Source: Geobacteraceae bacterium (lineage in GTDB: Bacteria; Desulfobacterota; Desulfuromonadia; Desulfuromonadales; BM103). Taken from it: a DNA stretch of 64,000 bases. Below are positions 36,525-45,250 of this stretch, one piece after another. Position 1 is the first letter of the stretch. Every line of letters begins with the position of its first letter. The stretch lies in NCBI GenBank assembly GCA_024641085.1, contig JAHEDT010000001.1, positions 124,001 to 188,000 of the forward strand. The letters are read 5' to 3'. Both the position numbers and the translations under genes were made by a program. Under the pieces are notes generated by a model. The model was not told the DNA's origin. It saw nothing but the letters and a program-made list of their open reading frames with translations, and searched no databases.

Positions 36525-37307
36525 TCAATCCCCTTCGCTAAGCTCTAATAACCTCTCGGCCGCCATTCCGGAGTACTGAATCGCCAATGACATCAGTGCT
36601 TCGCTGACAACCTCCGCAAAAGACTCATCCCTAACCGCCTTGTAATTCCATGCAGTCACAGACCATTCACTTGAGTGTCCAACCCCTGCCAGTGCGCTTT
36701 TATGACCGTCGGGCAGGACAACATCTATGACAAATTCTATGTCAAAATTTTTAACCACCGGACACACAAAACCTACTGACATATAACAGCTTGCATAATA
36801 CACAGATGCTGCCATGAGGCTGACTCCTGCCGTTTGCGGCCCAATACTCCACCCTCCGGAGCAATCATGTGCGCGGCATAGTGCAATCGCTTGCCATCCC
36901 CCAGACAACGGCAGACACATCTGCCGCTTCGTCTTGAACTCGACCAGGACCTGAGCCAAAAGGTCTCGCAATTCAGGACTCTCGCTCGTACCGAGGGTCA
37001 CTTTATCGATGGGGTTCCTTGCCATGCACCCGAGAGCATCAAGGCTTCCCTGGTCGGTTGACTGGCGGAGACGTTGTACGACGAGGGGAATGATGCGATC
37101 TCCCCTCTCGGGAAGGTAGTCGAAGTGAGAAGGTTCCGGCTGCTCTGGCGAGGACGCCCAGCCTAGCTTGCCGGACGGCTCTGGTGCACATCCATAGGAC
37201 ACAATTTGAACACAGAGAATGATTGCTGCGAGGCTTTTTACGTGGCACCTGTGCTTCCGGTTCCGGGCACGGTCCTGTACATTGATGACTTTACCGAGCT
37301 TAGCCAT
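36525..37307 (-). CDS. Hypothetical lipoprotein
   Basis: 260 residues from the ATG at 37307. A lipoprotein signal is visible as SLAAIILCVQIVSYGCAPEP, with the acceptor Cys near residue 40. A GTG at 37241 just before this segment would give a more normal leader and may be the true start. The mature part has scattered cysteines (CMARN, CLPLSGG, CRAHDCSGG, CYMSVGFVC) and no domain I recognise. It is AT-richer than the flanking core genes. The function is unknown. Confidence 0.65.
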   Translation of the reverse strand: MAKLGKVINVQDRARNRKHRCHVKSLAAIILCVQIVSYGCAPEPSGKLGWASSPEQPEPSHFDYLPERGDRIIPLVVQRLRQSTDQGSLDALGCMARNPIDKVTLGTSESPELRDLLAQVLVEFKTKRQMCLPLSGGWQAIALCRAHDCSGGWSIGPQTAGVSLMAASVYYASCYMSVGFVCPVVKNFDIEFVIDVVLPDGHKSALAGVGHSSEWSVTAWNYKAVRDESFAEVVSEALMSLAIQYSGMAAERLLELSEGD

Positions 37308-37460
37308 TCACCAGAGGTTTCCCCACCTTGACAGCCAGCACACTCTCCCTCGGGACCAAGTTTATCGTGAGAGTTCCGATTAAATTATTACCACCCCTTA
37401 AGGCTGACGCAACTTGCGACAAAGCAATCGTAATATTCTAAGAACCCCTGCTTTTTGATC

Positions 37461-37490
37461 AAATCCCCCGGTCCCGTGATCGAGGGCTTG
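37461..37490 (-). terminator. Terminator-like hairpin after kbl, copy B of a shared element
   Basis: On the minus strand CCCTCGATC, an ACGG loop and GACCGGGGG form a stem (8 of 9 pairs) followed by ATTTG. It lies about 63 bp past the kbl stop and so probably ends the tdh-kbl transcript. Sequence and flank match copies A (32611-32660) and C (39949-40002). Confidence 0.6.
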
Positions 37491-37553
37491 CGTGTTTTAT
37501 TGATGGTGACTTGCCAGCCCGTGCAGCACAGACTGAATTATTGGGGGCACAAT

Positions 37554-38744
37554 TCAGCGTCCCATCTGCTTCTTAACTCTCCCAAAAGCGTCAATCGCAC
37601 ATTCCAAGTCGTCCGATGTCAAAGCCGCCGACATCTGGGTGCGAATCCTTGCCTTGCCCCTTGGGACCACAGGATAGGAGAAGGCCACCACGTAAACTCC
37701 CTCCGCCAAAAGGGCCTCGGCCAATTTTGCTGCGACGCCGGCATCGTAGAGCATCACCGGAACGATCGGGTGCTCTCCTGGCAAAAGGTCAAAGCCCTGC
37801 CTCTCCAACCCAGCGCGAAAGACCGCCGTATTTTCCCTCAACCGATCGCGCAGTGAATTCGATGCGCTTACCAGCTCCAGTGCTTTTAACGCTCCAGCAA
37901 CCGCCGGCGGCGCTACCGTGTTGGAGAAAAGATAAGGCCGTGAGCGTTGCCGTAACAGTGCGACCACTTCCCGGCGCGCACTGGTAAAACCACCGCTGGC
38001 ACCGCCCAGAGCTTTGCCCAGAGTTCCGGTAAGGATATCGACCCGCTCCATACAGCCTCGGTATTCGGGTGTTCCACGACCGCCAGGGCCGATAAACCCG
38101 GTAGCATGGGAATCGTCGACGTGAACCAGGGCGTTATATTTATCGGCAAGGGTGCAGATTTCATCAACCTTGGCGATATATCCATCCATCGAAAAAACTC
38201 CGTCGGTGGTAATCAGTTTAAAGCGCGCCCCGCTTTGGTCGGCGGCCTTCAACTGCTCTTCAAGGTCGGCCATATCGCTATTGCGAAAGCGGTAGCGTTT
38301 GGCTTTACTCAGACGTACCCCGTCGATGATGCTGGCGTGGTTCAGTTCATCGGAAATAACCGCATCCTCTTCGCCCATCAGGGTTTCGAACAGCCCGCCG
38401 TTGGCATCAAAGCAGGAGGGGTAGAGGATTGTGTCCTCGGTGCCCAAAAACTCGCTCAGCTTGGCTTCGAGTTGTTTGTGCAAGGTCTGGGTGCCGCAGA
38501 TAAACCGGACCGAGGCCATGCCGAACCCCCAGGCGTCCAAACCCGCTCTGGCAGCTGCGTTCACCTCGGGGTGCTGCGCCAGGCCGAGATAGTTATTGGC
38601 GCACAGGTTGATCACCTCAGCACCGCTTCGGACCCCGACATGGGCGCCCTGCGGCGTCGTAATGACCCGCTCATTCTTATACAACCCTGCAGAGGTTATT
38701 TCTGCCAATTCGTGACTAATGTAGTTTCTAAATGCATCTTGCAT
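37554..38744 (-). CDS. kbl: Glycine C-acetyltransferase (2-amino-3-ketobutyrate CoA ligase)
   Basis: 396 residues of the alpha-oxoamine synthase family (fold type I PLP enzymes). [26 protein letters not shown] and the PLP lysine in [15 protein letters not shown] (Lys244) are all intact; length and Lys position equal the E. coli enzyme. It cleaves 2-amino-3-ketobutyrate with CoA to glycine and acetyl-CoA in the cytoplasm. The ATG has GGAG about 7 bp upstream. It follows tdh by 39 bp, so the pair carries out the two-step threonine-to-glycine pathway. Confidence 0.95.
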   Translation of the reverse strand: MQDAFRNYISHELAEITSAGLYKNERVITTPQGAHVGVRSGAEVINLCANNYLGLAQHPEVNAAARAGLDAWGFGMASVRFICGTQTLHKQLEAKLSEFLGTEDTILYPSCFDANGGLFETLMGEEDAVISDELNHASIIDGVRLSKAKRYRFRNSDMADLEEQLKAADQSGARFKLITTDGVFSMDGYIAKVDEICTLADKYNALVHVDDSHATGFIGPGGRGTPEYRGCMERVDILTGTLGKALGGASGGFTSARREVVALLRQRSRPYLFSNTVAPPAVAGALKALELVSASNSLRDRLRENTAVFRAGLERQGFDLLPGEHPIVPVMLYDAGVAAKLAEALLAEGVYVVAFSYPVVPRGKARIRTQMSAALTSDDLECAIDAFGRVKKQMGR

Positions 38745-38783
38745 GGCTCTTCTCCATCAACCGGACTGAGAAACCCGGACCGT

Positions 38784-39812
38784 TCAAGACGCCCAATTTA
38801 AAATGACTTTACAGGCCGCGCCTGCGTTCATGGCGGCAAAGCCCTCTTCATACGCCTCATAGTTGAGACGATGGGTGATCACCGGAGTGATGTCCAGACC
38901 GGACTCAATCATCACCGACATCTTGTACCATGTTTCGTACATTTCCCGGCCATAGATACCTTTTAAGGTCAGCATGTTAAAGATCACCACATTCCAATCG
39001 ATCGCCACGTCGCCCACCGGGATCCCAAGAAGCGAGACCTTCCCGCCATGACACATATTCGCCAACATGTCCTTTAAGGCCGAAGGGTTTCCGGACATCT
39101 CCAGTCCCACATCAAAACCTTCCGACATGCCCAACGTCTTCTGCACATCCATAATATTTTCACGAGTGACATCTACTGTGCAGGTTGCGCCGAGCGCTTC
39201 AGCCAACTTCAGCCGCCCGGGATTGATGTCGGTTACCACGACGTGCCTTGCCCCGGCATGCCGACAAACGGGAACCGCCATGCAGCCAATCGGGCCGGCG
39301 CCGGTAATCAGAACATCTTCTCCGAGAAGATCATATTGCAATGCGGTATGCACTGCATTACCCAGAGGGTCGAAGAGCGCCGCCACATCCAGGTCGATAT
39401 TCGGGCGATGTTCCCAGACATTGGACATGGGCAAGGAGAGATACTCGGCAAAAGCCCCGGGGCGGCTGACACCAACGCTGCTGGTATGGGCGCAGAGATG
39501 ACGGCGCCCGGCCATGCAGTTGCGACACCGCCCGCAAACTACGTGCCCTTCACCGGAGACAATCTGGCCTGGTCGAAAATCGATGACGTTGGAACCGACA
39601 GTAACGATCTCCCCGACGAACTCGTGGCCCACAACCAACGGCACGGGTATGTTTTTTTGCGCCCACGCATCCCAGTTATAGATGTGCAGATCCGTTCCGC
39701 AAATGGCGGTACGCTTCACCTTAATCAGAACATCATTGATCCCGAGTTTCGGTTCGGGCACATCCTCCAGGCACAAGCCGGGAGCGGCTTCTTTTTTGAC
39801 AAGAGCTTTCAT
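38784..39812 (-). CDS. tdh: L-threonine 3-dehydrogenase
   Basis: 342 residues of the zinc-dependent medium-chain dehydrogenase family. Catalytic Cys38 lies in [16 protein letters not shown], with GHEFVGEIV after it. The structural zinc loop is [15 protein letters not shown], and the NAD fold motif is GAGPIGCMA. The N-terminal Cys38-Gly-Thr-Asp and overall length match the E. coli enzyme. It oxidises threonine to 2-amino-3-ketobutyrate with NAD+. The ATG has GAGGAG 9 bp upstream. It is the first gene of the tdh-kbl operon. Confidence 0.95.
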   Translation of the reverse strand: MKALVKKEAAPGLCLEDVPEPKLGINDVLIKVKRTAICGTDLHIYNWDAWAQKNIPVPLVVGHEFVGEIVTVGSNVIDFRPGQIVSGEGHVVCGRCRNCMAGRRHLCAHTSSVGVSRPGAFAEYLSLPMSNVWEHRPNIDLDVAALFDPLGNAVHTALQYDLLGEDVLITGAGPIGCMAVPVCRHAGARHVVVTDINPGRLKLAEALGATCTVDVTRENIMDVQKTLGMSEGFDVGLEMSGNPSALKDMLANMCHGGKVSLLGIPVGDVAIDWNVVIFNMLTLKGIYGREMYETWYKMSVMIESGLDITPVITHRLNYEAYEEGFAAMNAGAACKVILNWAS

Positions 39813-39948
39813 GAGTGGGATCTCCTCCCTGAATATTTATTATAGTAGAGATAAGGTCAAAGAACCAACTATCCCATATTTATTGTGTCAGAGGGTTTGG
39901 TCCGTTCATTCTCGTGGAAATGGCGGGGCCTTGAATTGTCTGGCCAAT

Positions 39949-40002
39949 AGAAAAAGCCCTTGGTCCGAAGATCGAGGGTTTTCGTTTTTCATAAATGGCG
40001 AG
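39949..40002 (-). repeat. Orphan terminator-like hairpin, copy C of a shared element
   Basis: On the minus strand CCCTCGATC, a TTCG loop and GACCAAGGG form a 9-bp stem (two G-T pairs) followed by CTTTTTC, a textbook terminator. No minus-strand gene lies upstream of it, so it terminates nothing visible. It resembles copies A and B both in stem and in about 20 nt of flank. Confidence 0.6.
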
Positions 40003-40155
40003 ATTTGAAAAATACCAAAAACATCGCCGCCACCCTTTAATCCGAAAATTATGGCCATTTGGTTGCATTGCCGGGCGTCTTTTTCTTTGACCTTAAGACT
40101 GAAAGACTGCTGTTTTAACTGGTCAAAATAAAGGGAAGCCTCAAACAGAAACTTC

Positions 40156-40164
40156 TGCTAGAAT
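40156..40164 (+). promoter_or_regulatory. Candidate extended -10 promoter of the PAS kinase gene
   Basis: TGCTAGAAT at 40156-40164 fits an extended -10 element (TGnTAnAAT-like). No good -35 is present. The start point would lie about 60 bp before the ATG at 40232. Confidence 0.35.
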
Positions 40165-40231
40165 CATTACCGCAAATGTCATATATTGAGAAGCCTTGGA
40201 TTGATTGTGCCCCTCGAGGAGACATTTACAG

Positions 40232-41419
40232 ATGAAAAGGTGCGGACCGGATCAGCTCTCAGAAGACAGCCTGGAGTCGTTGGAGCGTTTCAAGGAAACC
40301 ACTGATCTCGAAAGGGCTCTCGATGTTCGGAGACGGGTCGCCTTCGCCACAGACCTCTTCGAGAGTGATGTCGCCATTCGGACCTTGCTGGAATCTCTGG
40401 CCGAAGGCGTCGTGATCATCGACAGCTCTGCGACCATTGTTTTGGTGAACAGGCAGGTGGAACGGTTGTTTGGCTATACAAAAGAAGAAATCGTTGGCCG
40501 TCCCCTGAACATCCTTCTCCCCGCCAGAGTCCGCGACGTCCACCCAAAGCACGTCACAGGGTTTTTTGAACAACCCAAGATCAGGCCGATGGGGCTGGAG
40601 AATGAACTCTCTGCACGACACAAAAACGGTCGCGAGTTTCCGGTTGAAATTAGCCTCAGCCATCTTGAAACGGCCAGCGGTCGTCTGGCAATGGCCTTCT
40701 TAACAGACATCACCCTGCGGAAAGAGGCGATCAACAGCCTTGAAGCCAGGAATGAGGAACTCGACGCTTTTGCCCATACTGTCGCCCACGACCTGAGAGG
40801 TTCTCTTGCTGCGTTGATCGGTTATAGTGAGCTGCTCAACGATCGGGAGGTGACTCTAAGTGCGGCACAGACCCGGGAGTCTCTCGATATGATCGGCCGT
40901 ATAGGTCGGAAGATGTCTACCGTTCTCGATGAACTGCTGTTCCTTTCCAGTGTGAGAAAAGAGGATGTCATGGTCGCCCCGCTGGATATGGTTGCGATCA
41001 TCCACGAAGCGACTTTCCGGTTACGGCAGACAATCGAGGAACATGGCGCGGAGATCACTTTGGCCAGGAATTTCCCCACGGCCCTCGGTTATGCCCCCTG
41101 GGTAGAGGAGGTCTGGTATAATTACCTCGGCAACGCTGTCAAGTATGGCGGGACCCCTCCAAAAATTGTCCTGGGGGGCGAGCTCGTTGGAGATGGTTCT
41201 GCCAGGTTCTGGGTCAGAGACAACGGCCCGGGATTGTGTCAAGCCGACACAGCTCAACTTTTCAATTCCTCTTCATCACGAACCAGCGGTTCAGGAGGTA
41301 ACGGCCTGGGCCTCTCGATAGTGAAACGCATCGTGGACAAACTCAACGGCGATGTAGGGGTGGAGAGTCAGGTGAACGAAGGCAGTCTCTTCAGCTTTAC
41401 ACTTCCTGTCGACAAATGA
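40232..41419 (+). CDS. Soluble PAS-domain sensor histidine kinase
   Basis: 395 residues from the ATG at 40232, with GAGGAG 10 bp upstream. No TM segment is present, so it is cytoplasmic. A PAS domain spans about 45-165 (EGVVIIDSSATIVLVNRQ, RLFGYTKEEIVGRPLNIL). The H-box VAHDLRGSLAALIGYSELL carries His186, then the ATPase domain has an N-box (YNYLGNAVKYGG), G1 (VRDNGPGL) and G2 (GGNGLGLSIV). H-box and N-box spacing is that of HisKA kinases. No cognate response regulator lies nearby, so it is an orphan. The PAS ligand, possibly heme or flavin or none, cannot be inferred. Confidence 0.9.
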   Translation: MKRCGPDQLSEDSLESLERFKETTDLERALDVRRRVAFATDLFESDVAIRTLLESLAEGVVIIDSSATIVLVNRQVERLFGYTKEEIVGRPLNILLPARVRDVHPKHVTGFFEQPKIRPMGLENELSARHKNGREFPVEISLSHLETASGRLAMAFLTDITLRKEAINSLEARNEELDAFAHTVAHDLRGSLAALIGYSELLNDREVTLSAAQTRESLDMIGRIGRKMSTVLDELLFLSSVRKEDVMVAPLDMVAIIHEATFRLRQTIEEHGAEITLARNFPTALGYAPWVEEVWYNYLGNAVKYGGTPPKIVLGGELVGDGSARFWVRDNGPGLCQADTAQLFNSSSSRTSGSGGNGLGLSIVKRIVDKLNGDVGVESQVNEGSLFSFTLPVDK

Positions 41420-41484
41420 CCACTTAACTGAGGCCCTATTTTGAGATTGGATTGAAGAGCTCTGAATGCATCGACGTTCAAGCC

Positions 41485-41530
41485 AGCAAGGCCCCCAGCC
41501 TGTGAAACAGTTTGGGGGCTTGCTTTATTA
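41485..41530 (+). terminator. Terminator after the PAS kinase
   Basis: AGCAAGGCCCCCA (41485-41497) pairs with TGGGGGCTTGCT (41513-41524) with one bulged G, followed by TTATTAT. It lies 66 bp after the kinase stop. Confidence 0.75.
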
Positions 41531-41563
41531 TACAGTTATATAACCTGAAAAAAGGTGATGTAT

Positions 41564-41681
41564 GCCACGAAGACACCATAAAGGACATTATTCAGGGTTA
41601 AGATCGATTGATCAGGACAAGCAAGGGAAGTTGCATGCTCAGCATGCCAGTGATTGATTCGTGTCTTGGTGACTTAGTGGC
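41564..41681. repeat. Small inverted-repeat (MITE-like) element
   Basis: Left arm GCCACGAAGACACCA (41564-41578) and the reverse complement of the right arm, GCCACTAAGTCACCA (41667-41681), match at 13 of 15 positions. The 118-bp span codes for nothing. Similar 'CCACGAAGACAC' motifs recur in intergenic DNA of many related genomes, as I recall it. Confidence 0.5.
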
Positions 41682-41724
41682 TAACCTTTGTTTTGATTAT
41701 AGGTTCGCTGTTATAAGCCTTCAG

Positions 41725-41756
41725 GCCAATCATTCCTGATTGGCTCCGGGTTTTTT
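41725..41756 (+). terminator. Hairpin with T-run upstream of the zinc-ribbon gene stop
   Basis: GCCAATCA (41725-41732) pairs with TGATTGGC (41737-41744) around TTCC, followed six bases later by TTTTTT (41751-41756). The orientation fits plus-strand transcription, although no plus-strand gene lies close; the T-run is slightly displaced from the stem. Confidence 0.45.
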
Positions 41757-41776
41757 CGACCGGCTTGCCAACGCGG

Positions 41777-42091
41777 TCATTCCCGGGGAGGGCTGTCTGC
41801 ATTCAGAGGCAGGCCGCAGTGCACGCATCTGCGCAGTGGCAGGAAGGTCGGCCCGTTGGTATGGAACTGTTGGCCGCATCGCGGACATTTGACGACTGTG
41901 GCCAGGCCGACCGCGACACAGAGCAGGGCGACCCAGCCGACAAACAGCTTGGCCATGGTTCCGCCGCCGGCCCCCATCTGAAAGGCCAGCAACAGTCCTG
42001 GTACGTAGATCGCAATGGTTGCCCAGAGAATCCAGCGCCGCTGGCGCACCTTGACCAACCCGGGGCGCAGATCGGTTCCCTCGTCGCTCAA
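41777..42091 (-). CDS. Small membrane protein with C-terminal zinc ribbon
   Basis: 104 residues from a TTG at 42091, supported by AGGAGG 5 bp upstream. Two hydrophobic segments (WATIAIYVPGLLLAF and LFVGWVALLCVAVGLA) are followed by a four-cysteine ribbon, CPRCG then CVHCG. The ribbon likely faces the cytoplasm and binds zinc. No family is recognised. It follows the mgtC gene by 69 bp on the same strand. Confidence 0.7.
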   Translation of the reverse strand: MSDEGTDLRPGLVKVRQRRWILWATIAIYVPGLLLAFQMGAGGGTMAKLFVGWVALLCVAVGLATVVKCPRCGQQFHTNGPTFLPLRRCVHCGLPLNADSPPRE

Positions 42092-42160
42092 TCCGGCCTC
42101 CTGTCGTTGCCGCCAGGAAAAGGGACGCTTCCTTTCCCTCTAACCACGAACCACAGTTCC

Positions 42161-42862
42161 TCAGTGGTAATGAATTTTCCTGATCCCCTCGAGCTGGCTG
42201 ATTTCGGTGGTCAGCTCGTGACCGATGCGTTTCTGCTGCTGGGTGATGACCAACTGGTAATAGAGCTCGTGGTTGACCATATCCACATTGGAGCTGATAT
42301 CGGTCACCACGAGTTTGCGCGCTGCAAAGATGGCCTGTAATTCCTCGAGCAGCCCCTCGCGATGGGACGCGGTGACCGACAAGGTGAGGAAACGATCTTT
42401 TCTGATGATCGGATCGAGCTTTTTCAGGAAGGTCAGACTGACCAGAACCAACAGCGTCGCAATGGCGCCGAGGCTGTAGAAACCCATGCCGAAGGCCATT
42501 CCGAGTCCGGCGACGGTCCAGAGACTGGCGGCTGTGGTCAGGCCGCGCACCGACGGGCCTTCCTTGAGGATGACCCCGGCCCCGAGAAAACCGACACCGG
42601 TGACGATCTGGGCCGCCACCCGCGAAGGATCGATGCGTAGCGCGGATTGTGCATCAAACGCGCCGTATTTGGTGTAGAAGGCTTCGGAGACGATCACCAT
42701 GACGCAGGAACCGACGGCAACCAGCAGGTTGGTCCGCAGCCCGGCAGGGCGACCGTGTTTCTCGCGCTCCAAGCCGACCAGGCCGCCGGCCAAGGCTGCG
42801 AGAAGCAGCTTGACGGCAACATCCAGCTCTACGCTGCCCAGTAAGGTTGATTCAAAAAACAT
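42161..42862 (-). CDS. MgtC/SapB family membrane protein
   Basis: 233 residues with four or five TM segments. The signature LAGGLVGLEREKHGRPAGLR is near residues 25-44, followed by GVGFLGAGVI and VRGLTTAASLWTVAGLGMA. A soluble C-terminal domain (about 150-233) has an ACT-like pattern, as in Salmonella MgtC. MgtC proteins inhibit F-ATPase or modulate Mg2+ homeostasis; in other bacteria they affect survival at low Mg2+. An extended -10 (TGCTATGAT at 42916-42924, minus) lies 54 bp upstream of its ATG. It diverges from glgX. Confidence 0.9.
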   Translation of the reverse strand: MFFESTLLGSVELDVAVKLLLAALAGGLVGLEREKHGRPAGLRTNLLVAVGSCVMVIVSEAFYTKYGAFDAQSALRIDPSRVAAQIVTGVGFLGAGVILKEGPSVRGLTTAASLWTVAGLGMAFGMGFYSLGAIATLLVLVSLTFLKKLDPIIRKDRFLTLSVTASHREGLLEELQAIFAARKLVVTDISSNVDMVNHELYYQLVITQQQKRIGHELTTEISQLEGIRKIHYH

Positions 42863-43106
42863 GGTAGTGACTGATCTCCGTGTAAGAGGCCATTTATTAA
42901 TCGTTGTTACTGTACATCATAGCAAACAACCATCCAGTGCACCATAACCGAATAACCCGGCCACCGTTGATCGGTTCCCCTCCCCTGCCTTCCGGCGCCG
43001 CAGAGCGGGGCGCGGAGGAGAAGACAAAACAGTCGTGGCTCAAGATCGAGACTCTGGTAAACTGAGTCTTAACGACCAACCCTGGTGCCTCTGCTGAAAG
43101 AATCCT

Positions 43107-45209
43107 ATGGCCCGAACCGATCACCACAACCGCCTGCTGGATGCCGTGACTGCTGATTTCGCCGTACTGCGCGGCCGCCCGCAGCCCTTTGGAGTCAGTC
43201 TCCTGGCCGGAGGGGTCAACTTTGCCGTCTTTTCACGCCATGCCACGGCGCTGACCCTGGTGCTGTTTCGGCCGGGGGACCCGGAACCGCTGGTCGAGTT
43301 CCCTTTCGATCCGCAGATCAATCGCACCGGTGATGTCTGGCATATCGCCCTGCAGGGACTGGTCCCCGGGTTCGAGTACGGCTACCGGACGGCCCGGGAG
43401 AGTTCTGATGACTCGCCGGTACATCGATTCGATGCCGGGCAGGTGTTGCTCGATCCCTATGCCAGGGCGCTTTCCGGGCCGTCGCTGTGGCGGGCGGCCA
43501 CCCGCTGCGCGTCCCGCCAGGGCAACTGGCGCAGTCTGCTGGTTGACGACACCTTCGACTGGGGTCATGACCGGCCGCTCAACCATCATCTGGCCGACTC
43601 GGTGATCTATGAGATGCACGTCCGCGGCTTTACCCGAGACGCCTCCTCGGGGGTCAGCCACCCGGGCACTTTTCGCGGCGTGATGGAAAAGATCCCCTAC
43701 CTGAAGGAACTGGGCATCACCGCGGTGGAACTCCTGCCGGTTACCGAGTTCGACGAGGCTGACAATTACCGCAGGAATCCCCTGACCGGGGAGCCCCTGC
43801 ATAACTTCTGGGGCTATCATCCCTTGAGTTTTTTCGCTCCGAAGGCCGCCTACGCGGTGGAGATGACAGCCGGTGCCCAGGTCCGTGAGTTCAAGGAGAT
43901 GGTCAAGGCGTTGCACGCCGCAGGGATAGAAGTCATTCTCGATATGGTTTTCAATCATACCGGTGAAGGCAACCAGCAAGGGCGCTCTCTCTCACTGCGC
44001 GGACTCGACAACAGCGTCTACTATATTGTCGACCCCCAAAGCGGCGCCTACGCCAACTACTCCGGCTGCGGCAACACCGTCAACTGCAATCACCCGGTGG
44101 TGCGCGACCTGATCATCGATGCGCTGTGCTACTGGGTCACCGAGATGCGTGTCGATGGGTTCCGCTTCGACCTGGCCTCGATCCTCGGCCGTGGTTCCGA
44201 CGGCGCAGTGCTCACCAATCCACCGCTTTTGGAGCGGATCGCCGGCAACCCGGTGCTGGCTGACACCAAGCTGATCGCCGAGGCCTGGGACGCCGCCGGC
44301 CTCTACCAGGTCGGCACTTTTCCCAATTTCGGTCGCTGGGCGGAATGGAACGGCAAGTTCCGTGACGACCTCCGCCGCTTCGTGCGCGGCGACCGGGGTA
44401 TGGTGTCGATTCTGGCAACCCGCCTGGCCGGCAGTTCCGACCTCTACCAGGATGACGGAAGAGCCCCTTTCCACAGTATCAATTTCGTCACCAGCCACGA
44501 CGGCTTCACCCTGGCGGACCTGGTCAGTTACGCGCAAAAGCACAATGAGGCCAACGGCGAATACGGCGCCGATGGCGACGATCATAATTTCAGTGCCAAT
44601 CATGGATGCGAAGGGACGACGGACGATCCGGCCATCGGCGCGCTGCGTGCCAGACAGGTGCACAACTTCGCCACCCTGCTGGTTCTCGCCCACGGCGTGC
44701 CGATGCTCCTCGCCGGGGATGAAATGGCTCGCAGCCAGGGTGGCAACAACAACGCCTGGTGCCAGGACAATGCTACCAGCTGGCTCGACTGGACCCGGCT
44801 CGCAGCCAACCGTGAGCTGTTTGATTTCTTTCGCAACCTGATTGCCTTCCGGAAAAGGTACAGTCTGCTGCGGCCGCGTCACTTCGAGGGAGAAGAGAGC
44901 GGCGAGCGTCGCTTGACCTGGCACGGGAGCCAGTTGCATCATCCGGACTGGTCGGAAGACTCCCACGCCCTGGCCATGCACCTGCAGGGTAAACCGGAGG
45001 AGGCTGAGATCTATCTGATCGCCAGCGCGGCTCTGAACGATGCAGATTTTGCCCTGCCAGGTCCGGACCCACAAAGGCCCTGGCGGCGTTTCGTTGACAC
45101 GACGCTTGCTGCCGGGCATGCAAGCTGCCCCCCGGGAGAGGAGGCGCCGTTGCCGGGGCAGACCTGTTACCGGGTGCAGGGACGTTCCGTGGTCGTTCTG
45201 GTGAGATAA
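43107..45209 (+). CDS. glgX: Glycogen debranching enzyme GlgX
   Basis: 700 residues of the GH13_11 family. An N-terminal CBM48 domain (about 15-125) is followed by the catalytic barrel. DGFRFDLAS supplies the nucleophile Asp355, LIAEAWD the acid/base Glu at about 392 and TSHD the third acid Asp465. GNNNAWCQDN is typical of GlgX/isoamylases. The enzyme hydrolyses alpha-1,6 branches of glycogen limit dextrins in the cytoplasm. No other glycogen gene is next to it; the ROK kinase at 8-9 kb may use released glucose. Confidence 0.93.
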   Translation: MARTDHHNRLLDAVTADFAVLRGRPQPFGVSLLAGGVNFAVFSRHATALTLVLFRPGDPEPLVEFPFDPQINRTGDVWHIALQGLVPGFEYGYRTARESSDDSPVHRFDAGQVLLDPYARALSGPSLWRAATRCASRQGNWRSLLVDDTFDWGHDRPLNHHLADSVIYEMHVRGFTRDASSGVSHPGTFRGVMEKIPYLKELGITAVELLPVTEFDEADNYRRNPLTGEPLHNFWGYHPLSFFAPKAAYAVEMTAGAQVREFKEMVKALHAAGIEVILDMVFNHTGEGNQQGRSLSLRGLDNSVYYIVDPQSGAYANYSGCGNTVNCNHPVVRDLIIDALCYWVTEMRVDGFRFDLASILGRGSDGAVLTNPPLLERIAGNPVLADTKLIAEAWDAAGLYQVGTFPNFGRWAEWNGKFRDDLRRFVRGDRGMVSILATRLAGSSDLYQDDGRAPFHSINFVTSHDGFTLADLVSYAQKHNEANGEYGADGDDHNFSANHGCEGTTDDPAIGALRARQVHNFATLLVLAHGVPMLLAGDEMARSQGGNNNAWCQDNATSWLDWTRLAANRELFDFFRNLIAFRKRYSLLRPRHFEGEESGERRLTWHGSQLHHPDWSEDSHALAMHLQGKPEEAEIYLIASAALNDADFALPGPDPQRPWRRFVDTTLAAGHASCPPGEEAPLPGQTCYRVQGRSVVVLVR

Positions 45210-45250
45210 GAGTCAGGGTGCGGGCCACGACATTCGGCGGCGACGCTCGC

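Larger units (their letters stand above)
39813..40231. other. Divergent intergenic region between tdh and the PAS kinase
   Basis: 419 bp between a leftward and a rightward gene. It holds the orphan hairpin copy C at 39949-40002 and a candidate promoter for the kinase at 40156-40164. The AT-rich stretch just before tdh (39836-39856) probably contains the tdh promoter. No gene is evident. Confidence 0.55.
41420..41776. other. Intergenic region with two hairpins and an inverted-repeat element
   Basis: 357 bp between the PAS kinase and the zinc-ribbon gene. It contains a terminator (41485-41530), a 118-bp inverted-repeat element (41564-41681) and a second hairpin with T-run (41725-41756). No coding sequence was found. 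Confidence 0.6.
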
